Source: DATATV01 sp035551355
GTDB taxonomy: Bacteria > Actinomycetota > Actinomycetes > Mycobacteriales > Pseudonocardiaceae
Assembly: GCA_035551355.1 (NCBI GenBank)
Contig: DASZNF010000083.1
Span: 1 to 47,961, forward strand
Length of the DNA stretch: 47,961 bases
Direction of reading: 5' to 3'
This document shows, in pieces, positions 1 through 9,214 of this stretch. The notes under the pieces were generated by a model. The model saw only the letters and a program-made list of their open reading frames with translations, searched no databases and was not told the origin of the DNA. The position numbers and the translations under genes were made by a program. Each line of letters begins with the position of its first letter. Positions within the stretch are counted from its first letter, which is position 1.

Positions 1-76
1 CTGGTCGTGCCTGCATCGCATCGACGCGAATAACCGAATGCCGAGCGTGGCAACGGTTAACTACACTGGTCACCGT
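1..76. other. leader region upstream of hrpA
   Basis: No gene is visible here; the window starts inside it. The hrpA frame is open back to an ATG at 38, but neither that codon nor the ATG at 77 has a clear Shine-Dalgarno sequence. A TACACT at 62-67 could be a -10 box, which would make the transcript start nearly at the ATG at 77 (leaderless). This is weak evidence. Confidence 0.3.
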
Positions 77-3000
77 ATGTCCACTCCCCCGCTGGCCACC
101 CGGCTCGAAGATCTCAACAAGCGCCTGCCCGAGCTGATGACGCGGGACGAGCGCCGGCTTGGCCGTCGCCTGGAGGGCATCCGCCGGGTGCGTGATCCGC
201 AGGCCAGGGACAAGATCCTGGACGAGATCGCGGCCGAGGTGGAGCGCGCCGCCGAACGCCTTGCAGCCCGGCGCACCGGCCTGCCCGAGATCCGCTACCC
301 GGACACCTTGCCGGTCAGCCAGCGCCGGGACGATCTGCTCGCCACCATCCGCGACCATCAGGTGGTGATCGTGGCCGGGGAGACCGGCTCGGGCAAGACC
401 ACCCAGCTGCCCAAGATCTGCCTGGAGCTGGGCCGGGGCGTGCGCGGGCTGATCGGGCACACCCAGCCGCGCCGGCTGGCCGCGCGCACCGTGGCCGAGC
501 GCATCGCCGAGGAACTGGACAGGCCGCTGGGCGAGACCGTCGGCTACCAGGTCCGGTTCACCGACCAGGTGTCCGACCGCACCATGGTCAAGCTGATGAC
601 CGACGGCATCCTGCTCACCGAGATCCAGTCCGACCGGCTGCTGTCCAAGTACGACACGCTGATCATCGACGAGGCGCACGAGCGCAGCCTCAACATCGAC
701 TTCATCCTCGGCTACCTCAAGCAACTGCTGCCCCGCCGCCCGGATCTGAAGCTGATCATCACCTCGGCCACCATCGACCCCGAGCGGTTCGCCCGGCATT
801 TCGGCGCCGAGGACAGTCCGGCACCGATCGTGGAGGTCTCCGGCCGCACCTATCCGGTCGAGGTGCGCTACCGCCCGATCGTCGATCCGGACGACGAGCA
901 CGCCGACGAGGATCGTGATCAGCCGCAGGCCATCTGCGACGCGGTCACCGAACTGGCCGCCGAGGGTCCGGGCGACATCCTGGTGTTCTGCAGCGGCGAA
1001 CGGGAGATCCGGGACGCCGCCGACGCGCTGACCCGGCTGGAGTTGCGGGACACCGAGATCACCCCGCTGTTCGCCCGGTTGTCCGTGGCCGATCAGCACA
1101 AGGTGTTCCAGCCGCATCCGCCGGGCGTCCGCCGCCGGGTGGTGCTGGCCACCAACGTGGCCGAGACCTCGCTCACCGTGCCGGGCATCAAGTACGTGGT
1201 GGACCCGGGCACCGCGCGGATCTCCCGGTACAGCCACCGGTTGAAGGTGCAGCGGCTGCCCATCGAGCCGATTTCGCAGGCCTCGGCCAACCAGCGCTCA
1301 GGCCGCTGCGGCCGTACCTCGGACGGCATCTGCATCCGGCTCTACACCGAGGACGATTTCCTCGCCCGGCCCGAATTCACCGATCCGGAGATCCTGCGTA
1401 CCAACCTGGCCTCGGTCATCCTGCAGATGACCGCGGTCGGGCTTGGCGACATCGCCGCGTTCCCGTTCCTCGAACCGCCGGACAAGCGGCAGATCAACGA
1501 CGGCGTGCAGTTGCTGGCCGAACTGGGCGCTCTCGTCGCAGGAGAACAGAAACTCACTCCGACCGGCCGCAAACTGGCCCAGCTGCCCATCGACCCGCGG
1601 CTGGCCCGGATGGTGCTTGAGGCCGAGCACAACGGCTGCCTGCGCGAAGTCCTGGTGATCACCGCCGCACTGTCCATTCAGGACCCGCGCGAGCGGCCGA
1701 GCGACGCCCAGGCGCAGGCCGACCAGAAACACGCCCGGTTCCGCGATCCCGACTCGGATTTCCTCTCCTACCTCAACCTGTGGAACCACCTGCGCGAGCA
1801 GCAGCGCGAGCTGTCCTCCAGCCGGTTCCGCAAGCTGTGCAAGGCCGATTACCTGAACTACCTGCGGGTGCGGGAATGGCAGGACCTGCACGGGCAGTTG
1901 CGGCAGATCGCCAACGGCCTCGACCTGTCCCGCAACGAGGAACCGGCCGAGCCGCAACGCATCCACCAGTCGCTGCTGGCCGGTCTGCTGTCCCACATCG
2001 GCCTGAAGGAAGGCCCGAAGAACGAGTACCTTGGCGCGCGGAACGCGAAGTTCGGGATATTTCCCGGATCCGCGTTGTTCAAGAAACCGCCGCGCTGGGT
2101 GATGTCGGCCGAACTGGTGGAGACCTCCCGGCTGTGGGCGCGGGTGAACGCGCGCATCGAACCGGACTGGATCGAAAAGCTGGCCGGGCATCTGGTCAAG
2201 CGCACCTACAGCGAACCGGACTGGGACGAGTCGGCCGGTGCGGTGCTGGCCATGGAAAAGGTCACCCTGTACGGCATCCCGATCGTGGTGTCCCGCCGCG
2301 TGAACTACGGCCGGATCGACCCGGCCACCAGCCGCGAGTTGTTCATCCGGCACGCCTTGGTGCAGGGTGAGTGGCACACCCGCCACCAGTTCTTCCACCG
2401 CAACGCCGAACTTCTGGCCGAGGTGGCCGATCTGGAGAACCGGGCCCGCCGCCGGAACATCCTGGTCGACGAGGAGACCCTGTTCGACTTCTACGACCAG
2501 CGGGTCGGCAAGGACGTCGTGTCGGTCCGGCATTTCGACAGCTGGTGGAAGAAAACCCGGGCCGCCCAACCGGATCTGCTCACCTTCGACCGTGACCTGC
2601 TGATCCGCGACGACGGCGGCGACGTCAACGAGCAGAGCTACCCGGACACCTGGGCCGACAACGGGGTGCCGCTGGCGCTGACCTACCGGTTCGAGCCGGG
2701 CGCCGCGCGGGACGGGGTGACCGTGACCGTGCCGGTCACCGTGCTCAACCGGGTGGGCGGCGAGCAGTTCGACTGGCAGGTCCCTGGTCTGCGCGAGGAA
2801 CTGATCACCGCGCTGCTGAAATCGCTGCGCAAACCACTGCGCCGCAACTTCGTGCCCGCGCCGGACTTCGCCCGTGCCGTGCTGGCCGCACTGGAGGCCC
2901 GGCCGGACACCGACTGGCAGCACGAGTCGCTGGTCGATCAGGTGAGCGCGGAGTTGCGCCGGCTCACCGGGGTCGACGTACCGCACGACGCGTGGCGGCT

Positions 3001-4018
3001 GGACCAGCTGCCCGAACACCTGCGGCCGACCTTCCGGGTGGTGGACGAGCGGAACAAGCAACTGGCCGAGGGCAAGGACCTGGACGCGCTGAAAACCCGC
3101 CTGACGCAACGGATGCGAGCCACGCTGACCAAGGCCGGCGGCGACATCGCCCGCGAGGGCCTGACCGACTGGACGTTCGGCACGCTGCCCCGCACCCACA
3201 GCAAGGAGGTGCACGGTTACCCGGTGGTGGCCTATCCGGCGCTGGTGGACACCGGCGAGACCGTGGCCATCCGGTTGTTCGACACCGAGGCCGAGGCCCG
3301 GCGTTCGATGTGGCGCGGGACCCGTCGGCTGCTGTTGTTGACCGTGCCCTCGCCGGTGCGGTCGGTGGTGCGCGGACTGTCCAATGCGGACAAGCTGGCA
3401 CTGGGCCGTAATCCGCACCGCGACGTGCCCGATCTGTTGTCCGACTGCGTGTCCGCCGCGGCCGACGCGCTGATCCGCGGTTCCCGGGGCCCGGCCTGGA
3501 ACCAGGGCGATTTCGAGAAGCTGCGCGAGCGGGTGCGGGCCGAACTGGGCGCGACCACGATGACCGTGCTGACCCGGGTGCGCGACGTGCTGGCAGCCGC
3601 GCAGGAGGTCGAGGTACGGCTGGCCGATCTGCCCGGGTTCGTGCCCGACGAGCTGCGGGCCGACGCGCGGGCTCAGCTGGATGGCTTGGTGTACAGGGGT
3701 TTCGTTACGGACACCGGGCTGGAGCGGCTGGCTGATGTGCGGCGTTATCTGCGCGCGTTGGAGCACCGGCTGGAGAAGATGCCGGAGAACTCGCGCCGGG
3801 ACGCCGAGTGGATGCGCGGCGTGCACGCGATGCAGGACGAGTACCGGCAGTTGCTGACCAACCTGCCCAAGGGGCTGGCCGCCGACTCGCCCGAGGTGGC
3901 CGAGATCCGGTGGATGATCGAGGAGTTGCGGGTCAGCTACTTCGACCAGAGCATCCGGACGGCGTACCCGGTCTCGGAAAAACGCATCCTGCGCGCGCTC
4001 GACGCCATCGGCAGCTGA
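77..4018 (+). CDS. hrpA: ATP-dependent RNA helicase HrpA
   Basis: DEAH-box RNA helicase of about 1313 residues, the usual length of bacterial HrpA (about 1300). Walker A GETGSGKT lies near residue 101, the DEAH box near 198, then the SAT motif and the QRSGRCGR motif VI in the second RecA domain. The helicase-associated domains and the long HrpA-specific C-terminal region (DUF3418-like) follow. In E. coli HrpA acts on RNA and in ribosome rescue; the same role is inferred here. I chose ATG 77 because conserved sequence begins just after it; ATG 38 would add 13 residues. It stands alone: the next gene downstream is separated by an intergenic repeat. Confidence 0.93.
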   Translation: MSTPPLATRLEDLNKRLPELMTRDERRLGRRLEGIRRVRDPQARDKILDEIAAEVERAAERLAARRTGLPEIRYPDTLPVSQRRDDLLATIRDHQVVIVAGETGSGKTTQLPKICLELGRGVRGLIGHTQPRRLAARTVAERIAEELDRPLGETVGYQVRFTDQVSDRTMVKLMTDGILLTEIQSDRLLSKYDTLIIDEAHERSLNIDFILGYLKQLLPRRPDLKLIITSATIDPERFARHFGAEDSPAPIVEVSGRTYPVEVRYRPIVDPDDEHADEDRDQPQAICDAVTELAAEGPGDILVFCSGEREIRDAADALTRLELRDTEITPLFARLSVADQHKVFQPHPPGVRRRVVLATNVAETSLTVPGIKYVVDPGTARISRYSHRLKVQRLPIEPISQASANQRSGRCGRTSDGICIRLYTEDDFLARPEFTDPEILRTNLASVILQMTAVGLGDIAAFPFLEPPDKRQINDGVQLLAELGALVAGEQKLTPTGRKLAQLPIDPRLARMVLEAEHNGCLREVLVITAALSIQDPRERPSDAQAQADQKHARFRDPDSDFLSYLNLWNHLREQQRELSSSRFRKLCKADYLNYLRVREWQDLHGQLRQIANGLDLSRNEEPAEPQRIHQSLLAGLLSHIGLKEGPKNEYLGARNAKFGIFPGSALFKKPPRWVMSAELVETSRLWARVNARIEPDWIEKLAGHLVKRTYSEPDWDESAGAVLAMEKVTLYGIPIVVSRRVNYGRIDPATSRELFIRHALVQGEWHTRHQFFHRNAELLAEVADLENRARRRNILVDEETLFDFYDQRVGKDVVSVRHFDSWWKKTRAAQPDLLTFDRDLLIRDDGGDVNEQSYPDTWADNGVPLALTYRFEPGAARDGVTVTVPVTVLNRVGGEQFDWQVPGLREELITALLKSLRKPLRRNFVPAPDFARAVLAALEARPDTDWQHESLVDQVSAELRRLTGVDVPHDAWRLDQLPEHLRPTFRVVDERNKQLAEGKDLDALKTRLTQRMRATLTKAGGDIAREGLTDWTFGTLPRTHSKEVHGYPVVAYPALVDTGETVAIRLFDTEAEARRSMWRGTRRLLLLTVPSPVRSVVRGLSNADKLALGRNPHRDVPDLLSDCVSAAADALIRGSRGPAWNQGDFEKLRERVRAELGATTMTVLTRVRDVLAAAQEVEVRLADLPGFVPDELRADARAQLDGLVYRGFVTDTGLERLADVRRYLRALEHRLEKMPENSRRDAEWMRGVHAMQDEYRQLLTNLPKGLAADSPEVAEIRWMIEELRVSYFDQSIRTAYPVSEKRILRALDAIGS

Positions 4019-4031
4019 CGTTCAGCGACCG

Positions 4032-4135
4032 ACATTTCGGCCACGGCCGCCGTACCCAGGTTTCGGCTGTCGCCACTGCATCCATGTTTCGGCTGCCGCC
4101 GCTGCATCCCATGTTTCGGCTGCCGCCGAAGGGTG
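4032..4135. repeat. four-unit 26-27 bp tandem repeat with TTTCGGC core
   Basis: The core TTTCGGC(T/C) recurs at 4035, 4061, 4087 and 4114, spacing 26, 26 and 27. The last three units share GTTTCGGCTG(C/T)CGCC, and the last two start with CCATG. The first is the most diverged. The array fills nearly the whole space between hrpA and the ArsR gene. A core CATGTTTCG also appears, on the other strand, in the repeat at 37137-37178. Confidence 0.7.
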
Positions 4136-4142
4136 CGCGGCC

Positions 4143-4148
4143 TAACCT
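4143..4148 (+). promoter_or_regulatory. probable -10 box of a leaderless ArsR transcript
   Basis: TAACCT ends six bases before the ATG at 4155 and there is no ribosome binding site before that ATG. This geometry is typical of actinobacterial leaderless promoters. No convincing -35 is seen, because the upstream space is the repeat array. Confidence 0.45.
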
Positions 4149-4154
4149 GTTCGC

Positions 4155-4862
4155 ATGGGTACCGACTACGCCCCGGTGGCGAAACTGCTGGCGGTGCCCG
4201 CCCGCTCCGCGGTGATGGACGCGCTGATGGGCGGCAAACCACTGGCCGCGGGCGAACTGGCCCAGGTGGCGGGCGTGCGCGCGTCCACCATCAGCGAGCA
4301 CCTGTCCGCACTGGTCGACGGCGGTCTGCTGACCGTGGTCGAGGCCGGCCGCCACCGCTACTACACACTGTCCGACCCGGCCGTGGCCGAGGCGCTGGAA
4401 GCGTTGTCGCACATCTGCCCGGCCACGCCGGTGCGCTCGCTGCGCCAGTCCAGCGCCCAACGGTCGCTGCGGCTGGCCCGGCTGTGCTACGACCACGTGG
4501 CCGGGGCGGTCGGCGTGGCACTGCTGGACAGCATGCGGGCCGCCGACTGGCTCTCGGCCGATCTGACCGACAACGGCGCCGAGTTCGCCGTGACCGAACT
4601 GGGCGCCAAACAGCTCGACCGGCTCGGCGTGGACGTAGCCGCTTGCCGCCGCGCCCGCAGGCATTTCGCCCGGCCCTGCCTGGACTGGACCGAACGCCGC
4701 ATGCACCTGGCCGGTTCGCTCGGCGCGGCGATGCGAGACGCCCTGGAACGCCGGGATTGGCTTCGCCATCCCAAAAACGGCCGCGGCCTGCGCGTCACGC
4801 CCGAGGGCCGGACCGGTCTGAACGACACCTTCGGCATCGATCTGGACACGCTGGAAGACTGA
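4155..4862 (+). CDS. ArsR-family winged-helix transcriptional regulator
   Basis: Protein of 235 residues. The first 80 form an ArsR-type winged helix: a helix reading LLAVPARSAVMDALMGG, then the recognition region ASTISEHLSALVDGGLL and a wing ending HRYYTLSD. The remaining 150 residues are longer than in classical metal sensors. They contain an LARLCYDHVAG helix and PCLDWTERRMHLAG, seen in a family of actinobacterial ArsR regulators with a C-terminal domain of unknown ligand. The Cys residues do not form an obvious ArsR/SmtB metal site, so metal sensing is not supported. The start is likely leaderless. The SnoaL-like gene follows 58 bp later on the same strand and may be co-transcribed. Confidence 0.82.
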   Translation: MGTDYAPVAKLLAVPARSAVMDALMGGKPLAAGELAQVAGVRASTISEHLSALVDGGLLTVVEAGRHRYYTLSDPAVAEALEALSHICPATPVRSLRQSSAQRSLRLARLCYDHVAGAVGVALLDSMRAADWLSADLTDNGAEFAVTELGAKQLDRLGVDVAACRRARRHFARPCLDWTERRMHLAGSLGAAMRDALERRDWLRHPKNGRGLRVTPEGRTGLNDTFGIDLDTLED

Positions 4863-4920
4863 CGCCCCGGCCGGGCGACGTCGAGTGGATAGTCCGGCGG
4901 CACTGCGGAAGGGTGGTGCC

Positions 4921-5328
4921 ATGGATGCTGACACCCGGATCCGGGGCGCGATCGAGGAACACTGGCTGGCCTCGGAAAGCGAGGACATCGACGCCGAGCA
5001 CGCCATCTACGCCGAGGACGCGATCCTGGACTACCCGCAGTCCGGTGAACGGTTCCGCGGCCGCGTGACGATCGCGGCGCAGCGCGGTGGGCACCCGGCC
5101 GACCGGCATTTCACCGTCCGGCGGATCACCGGTCTGGCCGAGCTGTGGGTGAGCGAGTGCGTCATCACCTACGACGGGGCGCCCTCGTTCTCGGTGAGCA
5201 TCATGGAATTCGCCGGTCAGCACGTGGTGCACGAGACGCAATATTTCGCCGACCCGTTCGCCGCGCCGGATTCGCGCGCCGCGCTCGCCGAACCCATGCC
5301 CGACCGCGCCACCGGCGGAGCGGCGTAA
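4921..5328 (+). CDS. SnoaL-like / NTF2-fold small protein
   Basis: Protein of 135 residues starting MDADTRIRGAIEEHW, with a central FRGRVTIAAQRGGHP and a sheet region ending HVVHETQYFADPFAAP. This pattern fits the NTF2-like/SnoaL-like nuclear-transport-factor fold, a superfamily of binding or small-molecule isomerase proteins; no specific substrate can be given. ATG 4921 is preceded by GAAGGGTGG at a suitable distance. A GTG at 4885 in the same frame would add 12 residues but lacks a ribosome site. It ends 3 bp from the convergent SDR gene. Confidence 0.72.
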   Translation: MDADTRIRGAIEEHWLASESEDIDAEHAIYAEDAILDYPQSGERFRGRVTIAAQRGGHPADRHFTVRRITGLAELWVSECVITYDGAPSFSVSIMEFAGQHVVHETQYFADPFAAPDSRAALAEPMPDRATGGAA

Positions 5329-5331
5329 TCC

Positions 5332-6165
5332 TCATGCCGGGAAGTCGGTGGACAGCGCCAATTCGCGCCACCGGCCGAGTTCCTCGGCCACGCTGGCGAG
5401 CTTGCCCTCGACCAGGTTCACGCAGTCGCTGCCCAGTGGCAGCCGCAGCGGCGGTTCCGCAGCCGCCACCAGCTCCCGGATGGCCGCCACCGCTTTGACC
5501 GGGTCGCCGGGCTGGCGCCCGTTGTTGGCCACGATCGCGGTCCGCAGCGCGCCGGTCGTGCCGGCGTAGTCCGAAATCTCTCGCGCCGCTTGGCGCATGC
5601 TGTGCGCGCTCAGGAAGTCGGTGCGGAACGACCCCGGTTCGACCACGGTGACGTGAATACCCAGCGGCGCCAGCTCGGCCCGCGCCGCCTCGGTGATCGC
5701 CTCCACCGCGAACTTGGCCGCGCCGTACAGTCCGCGCCCGGCGCTCGTGGCGAATCCCGCGCTCGATCCGAGGTTGACGATCCGGCCCGCGCCTTGCGCC
5801 CGCAACGTCGGCAGCACCGCGCGGGTGACGTTCAGCAGGCCGAACACGTTGGTGTCGAACAGTTCCCGCGCTTCCGCGTCGGAGATCTCCTCGATACCAC
5901 CGAACAATCCGTAGCCCGCATTGTTGACCAGCACGTCGATCCGCCCGAATCGCGCCACTCCGGCCGCCACGGCGCTCGCCGCCTGGGCGGCATCGGTGAC
6001 GTCGAGTCGTTGGGCCAGCAGGGAATCGCCCGCGTCGGGGAACGCGTCGGCGATCGCCCGCGGGTCGCGGGCGGTGGCGACGACCTGGTCTCCGTGGGCG
6101 AGGGCCGAGGCGGTCAGCTCCCGGCCGAAGCCGCGCGAGGCACCGGTGATGAACCAAACAGACAT
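5332..6165 (-). CDS. short-chain dehydrogenase/reductase (SDR)
   Basis: Classical SDR of 277 residues. The nucleotide-binding TGASRGFG lies at residues 7-14, NNAG at 81-84, the catalytic Ser in NLGSSAGF near 134, and Tyr147/Lys151 in the YxxxK motif (YGAAK). It should oxidise or reduce a carbonyl/hydroxyl with NAD(P)H; the substrate cannot be told. AGGAG stands ten bases before the ATG. The XRE regulator lies 80 bp upstream on the same strand. Such pairs of MmyB-like regulator and oxidoreductase are common in actinomycetes, and regulation of the SDR by it is likely. Confidence 0.9.
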   Translation of the reverse strand: MSVWFITGASRGFGRELTASALAHGDQVVATARDPRAIADAFPDAGDSLLAQRLDVTDAAQAASAVAAGVARFGRIDVLVNNAGYGLFGGIEEISDAEARELFDTNVFGLLNVTRAVLPTLRAQGAGRIVNLGSSAGFATSAGRGLYGAAKFAVEAITEAARAELAPLGIHVTVVEPGSFRTDFLSAHSMRQAAREISDYAGTTGALRTAIVANNGRQPGDPVKAVAAIRELVAAAEPPLRLPLGSDCVNLVEGKLASVAEELGRWRELALSTDFPA

Positions 6166-6245
6166 GAAAAAGCAACTCCTGAAAGAGAAAACGAATTACG
6201 TCAGGCGCAAACCTGGCCTGGTGTACGTGCGTCCGCCGCGGCGTG

Positions 6246-7106
6246 TTACCCGTCGGCCGGTGCGGCCTGGTCCACGGCCGCCGGTGCGGCGGTGTAGCTG
6301 CCCAGCAGGGTGAGCGCCTGCTCCTCGGGGCTGCCCGGCTCGGCGTGGTAGACGACCAGGTGTTGGCCGGGCGCGCTGTTCACCTGGAAGTTCTCGAACC
6401 GCAGCGACAGTGTGCCCACGATCGGATGCTCGAAGTGCTTGACCGAGGCCGTTTTCGCCCGCACCTCGTGCCGCGCCCACATCCGTGCGAACTCCGGGCT
6501 CCTGACCGACAACTCCCCCACCAGCTCGACCAGCCGCGGATCGTCCGGGTCGTCGTTGGCCGCCCGCAGTGCCGCGATGCAGCCCTCGACGATCGTGGTC
6601 CAGTCCCGGTAGAACGCGCGCGCCTGCGGCCGCAGGAAGATCCCGCGCAGCAGGTTGGTCTCCTCGCCCAGCCAGCTGAACAGCGCCTCGCCCAGCGGAT
6701 TGGCCGCCAGCAGGTCCAGGTAGCGCCCGTAGACCAGCGCCGGAGTGTCCGGCCAGGCGTCCATCAGCCCGACGAGCCCGGCCGAGGCGTACTCACGCCG
6801 GCTCGTCCGGCGCCGCCGGGGCGGCTTCGGCGTGGCCAGGTCGCGCAGGTAGGCGGCGGCCTCGTCCGCCAACCGCAGCGCCGCGGCCAGCGCCTCCACC
6901 ACCTGGGGCGAGGGGTGCCGGTCCCGGCCCTGTTCGAGCCGGATGTAGTAGTCGGTGCTGACCCCGGCCAGCAGCGCGACCTCCTCGCGCCGCAGCCCGG
7001 GCGTGCGGCGCGTCCCGGCGGGCAGCCCGTGGTCCTCCGGCCGCACCAGCGCCCGCCGGGCCCGCAGGAACTCACCCAGCCGGGGTGCGATCTCCCGTTC
7101 CGCCAT
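6246..7106 (-). CDS. XRE-family regulator with MmyB-like ligand domain
   Basis: Protein of 286 residues. The N-terminal 90 residues form a helix-turn-helix: RTPGLRREEVALLAGVSTDYYIRLEQGRDRHPS is split here as TPGLRREEVALLAGVS plus YYIRLEQGRD, the signature of this family. The C-terminal 180 residues match the MmyB-like ligand-binding domain (PAS-like fold), including a conserved NPLGEALF region and a late tract with HLVVYHAEPGSPEEQALTLL. ATG 7106 follows AGGAGG with seven bases between; a TTG one codon earlier is possible but less likely. It is probably the regulator of the SDR gene downstream. Confidence 0.88.
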   Translation of the reverse strand: MAEREIAPRLGEFLRARRALVRPEDHGLPAGTRRTPGLRREEVALLAGVSTDYYIRLEQGRDRHPSPQVVEALAAALRLADEAAAYLRDLATPKPPRRRRTSRREYASAGLVGLMDAWPDTPALVYGRYLDLLAANPLGEALFSWLGEETNLLRGIFLRPQARAFYRDWTTIVEGCIAALRAANDDPDDPRLVELVGELSVRSPEFARMWARHEVRAKTASVKHFEHPIVGTLSLRFENFQVNSAPGQHLVVYHAEPGSPEEQALTLLGSYTAAPAAVDQAAPADG

Positions 7107-7230
7107 CAACTCACCTCCTGGTCACCACCGTAAGCACCGCGCGGCCGATCCGGGTGGTTCTGGCACACCCACCCAGGTCGCGGCGGCAGCGTCGGGCCGG
7201 GGTGTCGTGGTGGCACACGCCCACCCATTC

Positions 7231-8472
7231 TCAAGACCCGCTGATCGCCTGACCTTCCCGCAGTTGGGCGGCGATGGACCAGCGGTCGATCATGGACACC
7301 ACCGCCGCGATGCGGCCCTCCCGGAACTCGTAGAACACGTGTTCGGTGAAGGACAGCTGGGCGCCGTTCGGGGTGAAGCCGAGGAATTCGCTGACCGGTG
7401 TGCACCGGAAGGCGATGCGGCAGGCCACCCGGTCGTCGTCCACGACGATGATCTCCGCGTCGAAGAACAGGTCCGGGATCGCGGCGATGTCGGCGGCGAT
7501 CATGTCCCGGTACTGCTGCCGGGTCCGGGGTTCACCGTTGTAGGTGAGTTCGTCCTGCACGAGGTCGTCGAGGTCGCCGAGGCGGCGTTCGTTGAGCGCG
7601 GCCAGGTAGGCGTGGTAGCGCGTCGCAAGATCGGTCACGGTGCCATTGTGCCTGTTGCGAGGCCGTGCTGGCCGGGCCGAATGCCACGGGTCGGCAACGT
7701 CGGAGGTGTTGCCCGCGGCCAGGATCTGGTGGTAGATCCGTTGTAGTGACCGGCTCGGATCGACGCCGAGTTCGTCGGCCAGCCGTTGCCGGACGTCGTG
7801 GTAGTGCCGCAACGCCTCGGCCTGGCGTCCGGACCGGTACAGCGCGAGCATCAGCAGTTCCCGGATCCGTTCGCGCAACGGGAATTCGTCGACCAGCCGG
7901 GCCAACTCGGCGAGCACGCCGGCATGGTGGCCGCCATCGACTTCGATGGCCGCGCGCAGTTCGATCCCGGCCAGGTGCCGTTCATCCCAGCGGATCCGTT
8001 CGGCCTCGATCCGAGGGCCGGTCAGCCCGCAGAACGGTTCGCCCCGCCACAACCGCAGTGCCACGTCGATTTCGGCGATCGCGGCCGGCAGCTCACCAGC
8101 GTGGCGAAATCGCTCCGCTCGCCCGAGGTGGTCGTCGAACCGTGCGGCGTCCAACTGGCCCGCGTTGCCGCGCAACAGATATCCGGCGTCAGTGGTCGTC
8201 AGCACATCCCGCCGGTGGCCGGGCAGTTGCCGCGGGGCCAGGGCCCGGCGCAGGCGGCTGATGTTGGTTTGCACGGTTCGGCGCGCGTTCCGGGGTGATC
8301 GCTCACCCCACACCTCGGCGGCGATCGCCGCCGGGGACACCGGCCGGTTCATGTCCAGCAGCAGCACCGCAAGCACGGCGCGTTGCCGGGCCCAGCCGAG
8401 GTCGAGTTCCTGATCCCCGTGCCACGCCGTCACCCGGCCCAGTACGCCGTAGCGGATCTGCACTGTCCCCAT
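7231..8472 (-). CDS. SARP-family regulator fused to a SnoaL-like domain
   Basis: Protein of 413 residues with two parts. Residues 1-95 are an OmpR-like winged helix (LDLGWARQRAVLAVLLL, then TVQTNISRLRRAL), and 100-260 form a bacterial transcriptional activation domain ending ADELGVDPS(R)SLQRIYHQIL; together they are a small SARP (AfsR/DnrI/RedD type). After a basic linker, residues 278-413 form an NTF2-fold domain resembling SnoaL ester cyclases. The join is in one frame. A GTG at the domain start (THG context at residue 279) has no ribosome site, so I read it as a fusion. ATG 8472 follows AAGGGGAG; longer in-frame starts upstream lack one. Role: probably a ligand-responsive activator of secondary or stress metabolism. 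Confidence 0.85.
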   Translation of the reverse strand: MGTVQIRYGVLGRVTAWHGDQELDLGWARQRAVLAVLLLDMNRPVSPAAIAAEVWGERSPRNARRTVQTNISRLRRALAPRQLPGHRRDVLTTTDAGYLLRGNAGQLDAARFDDHLGRAERFRHAGELPAAIAEIDVALRLWRGEPFCGLTGPRIEAERIRWDERHLAGIELRAAIEVDGGHHAGVLAELARLVDEFPLRERIRELLMLALYRSGRQAEALRHYHDVRQRLADELGVDPSRSLQRIYHQILAAGNTSDVADPWHSARPARPRNRHNGTVTDLATRYHAYLAALNERRLGDLDDLVQDELTYNGEPRTRQQYRDMIAADIAAIPDLFFDAEIIVVDDDRVACRIAFRCTPVSEFLGFTPNGAQLSFTEHVFYEFREGRIAAVVSMIDRWSIAAQLREGQAISGS

Positions 8473-8731
8473 ACCGCACTCCCCTTGTGCGAGGGAGCCG
8501 ATTCTAGTCACGTGGTCACCGGGTGCGGCGGCGACCACGCCACGAGGCGGCTGAGCAGCCATGAAGCCCGGGCGAATGCGGGCTGGTGCATCCTCGGCGG
8601 ATGACCACCGTCGAGGTGACGTAATCGCCGAACCGGGCGTGACGTCGGCCCGGCTTCATCAATCGTGAATTGACAACCCGTCCCATATCGCATTTGCGCG
8701 AGGACCCTGATTCGCACGTAAGGAGAATTTC

Positions 8732-9211
8732 ATGCGCTTCATCAGCAGAGTCGCCCGGCCGGCCGGTCGGCTGGCCGCGCTCCTGCTCGCATCGGGCGCG
8801 ATCGTCGCGTTGTTCGCGGCCCCGGCCGGCGCGGCGGCGTCGCCGGGTGCCTCGGCCGTATCGATGTCGAGTGTCACCAAGACCGTCTCGGTCGACCCGG
8901 CCACCGGAGCCGTCGCGTCCCTCACCACGGGCTCGTCCGTGAGCCCGGACGTCTCGATGCGCAACGTCTGTGACACCGGCGATTTCTGTTACCAGGCCAG
9001 CGCGGTTCCCTATGCGAACTACGGCTTCTACGGGTCCGCCGGTACCAGGACGGGCTCCTGGCCGAATCGCGCCTCCTACAACACCGGCAAATTCACCGGT
9101 CACGGCTGTTGGAACTACGGGGGCAAGAATGTGTGCACGCAGAACTTCGGGCCCAACACTGAGGTTGAGATCGGCGCCGTGGTCACCGGCACCTCGGTGA
9201 CCATCAACTAG
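8732..9211 (+). CDS. small secreted cysteine-containing protein
   Basis: Protein of 159 residues with a clear Sec signal peptide (Arg-rich start, hydrophobic LAALLLASGAIVALFA, cleavage near PAGAAA). The mature part starts with a Ser/Thr/Val-rich tract, then an 80-residue domain with four Cys in two pairs (NVCDTGDFCYQ and HGCWNYGGKNVCTQ) rich in Tyr, Gly and Asn. The pattern recalls small actinobacterial beta/gamma-crystallin-like proteins, such as peptidase-inhibitor I36 or SMPI relatives, but I cannot assign it firmly. AAGGAG lies six bases before the ATG. It stands alone, and an exported inhibitor or toxin-like function is only a possibility. Confidence 0.75.
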   Translation: MRFISRVARPAGRLAALLLASGAIVALFAAPAGAAASPGASAVSMSSVTKTVSVDPATGAVASLTTGSSVSPDVSMRNVCDTGDFCYQASAVPYANYGFYGSAGTRTGSWPNRASYNTGKFTGHGCWNYGGKNVCTQNFGPNTEVEIGAVVTGTSVTIN

Positions 9212-9214
9212 AAA

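Noticed and set aside
1298..3826. Long open frame antisense to hrpA
   Set aside because: Composition typical of an antisense shadow frame; no start signals or domains.
4032..4135. CRISPR-like array
   Set aside because: Units are tandem with no unique spacers, and no cas genes are present.
7618..7660. Separate SnoaL gene starting inside the SARP fusion
   Set aside because: The candidate GTG has no ribosome binding site and the frame is continuous with the SARP part.
8670..8675. TTGACA as a -35 box for the small secreted protein
   Set aside because: No acceptable -10 element is found at 16-18 bases; kept only as a weak possibility.
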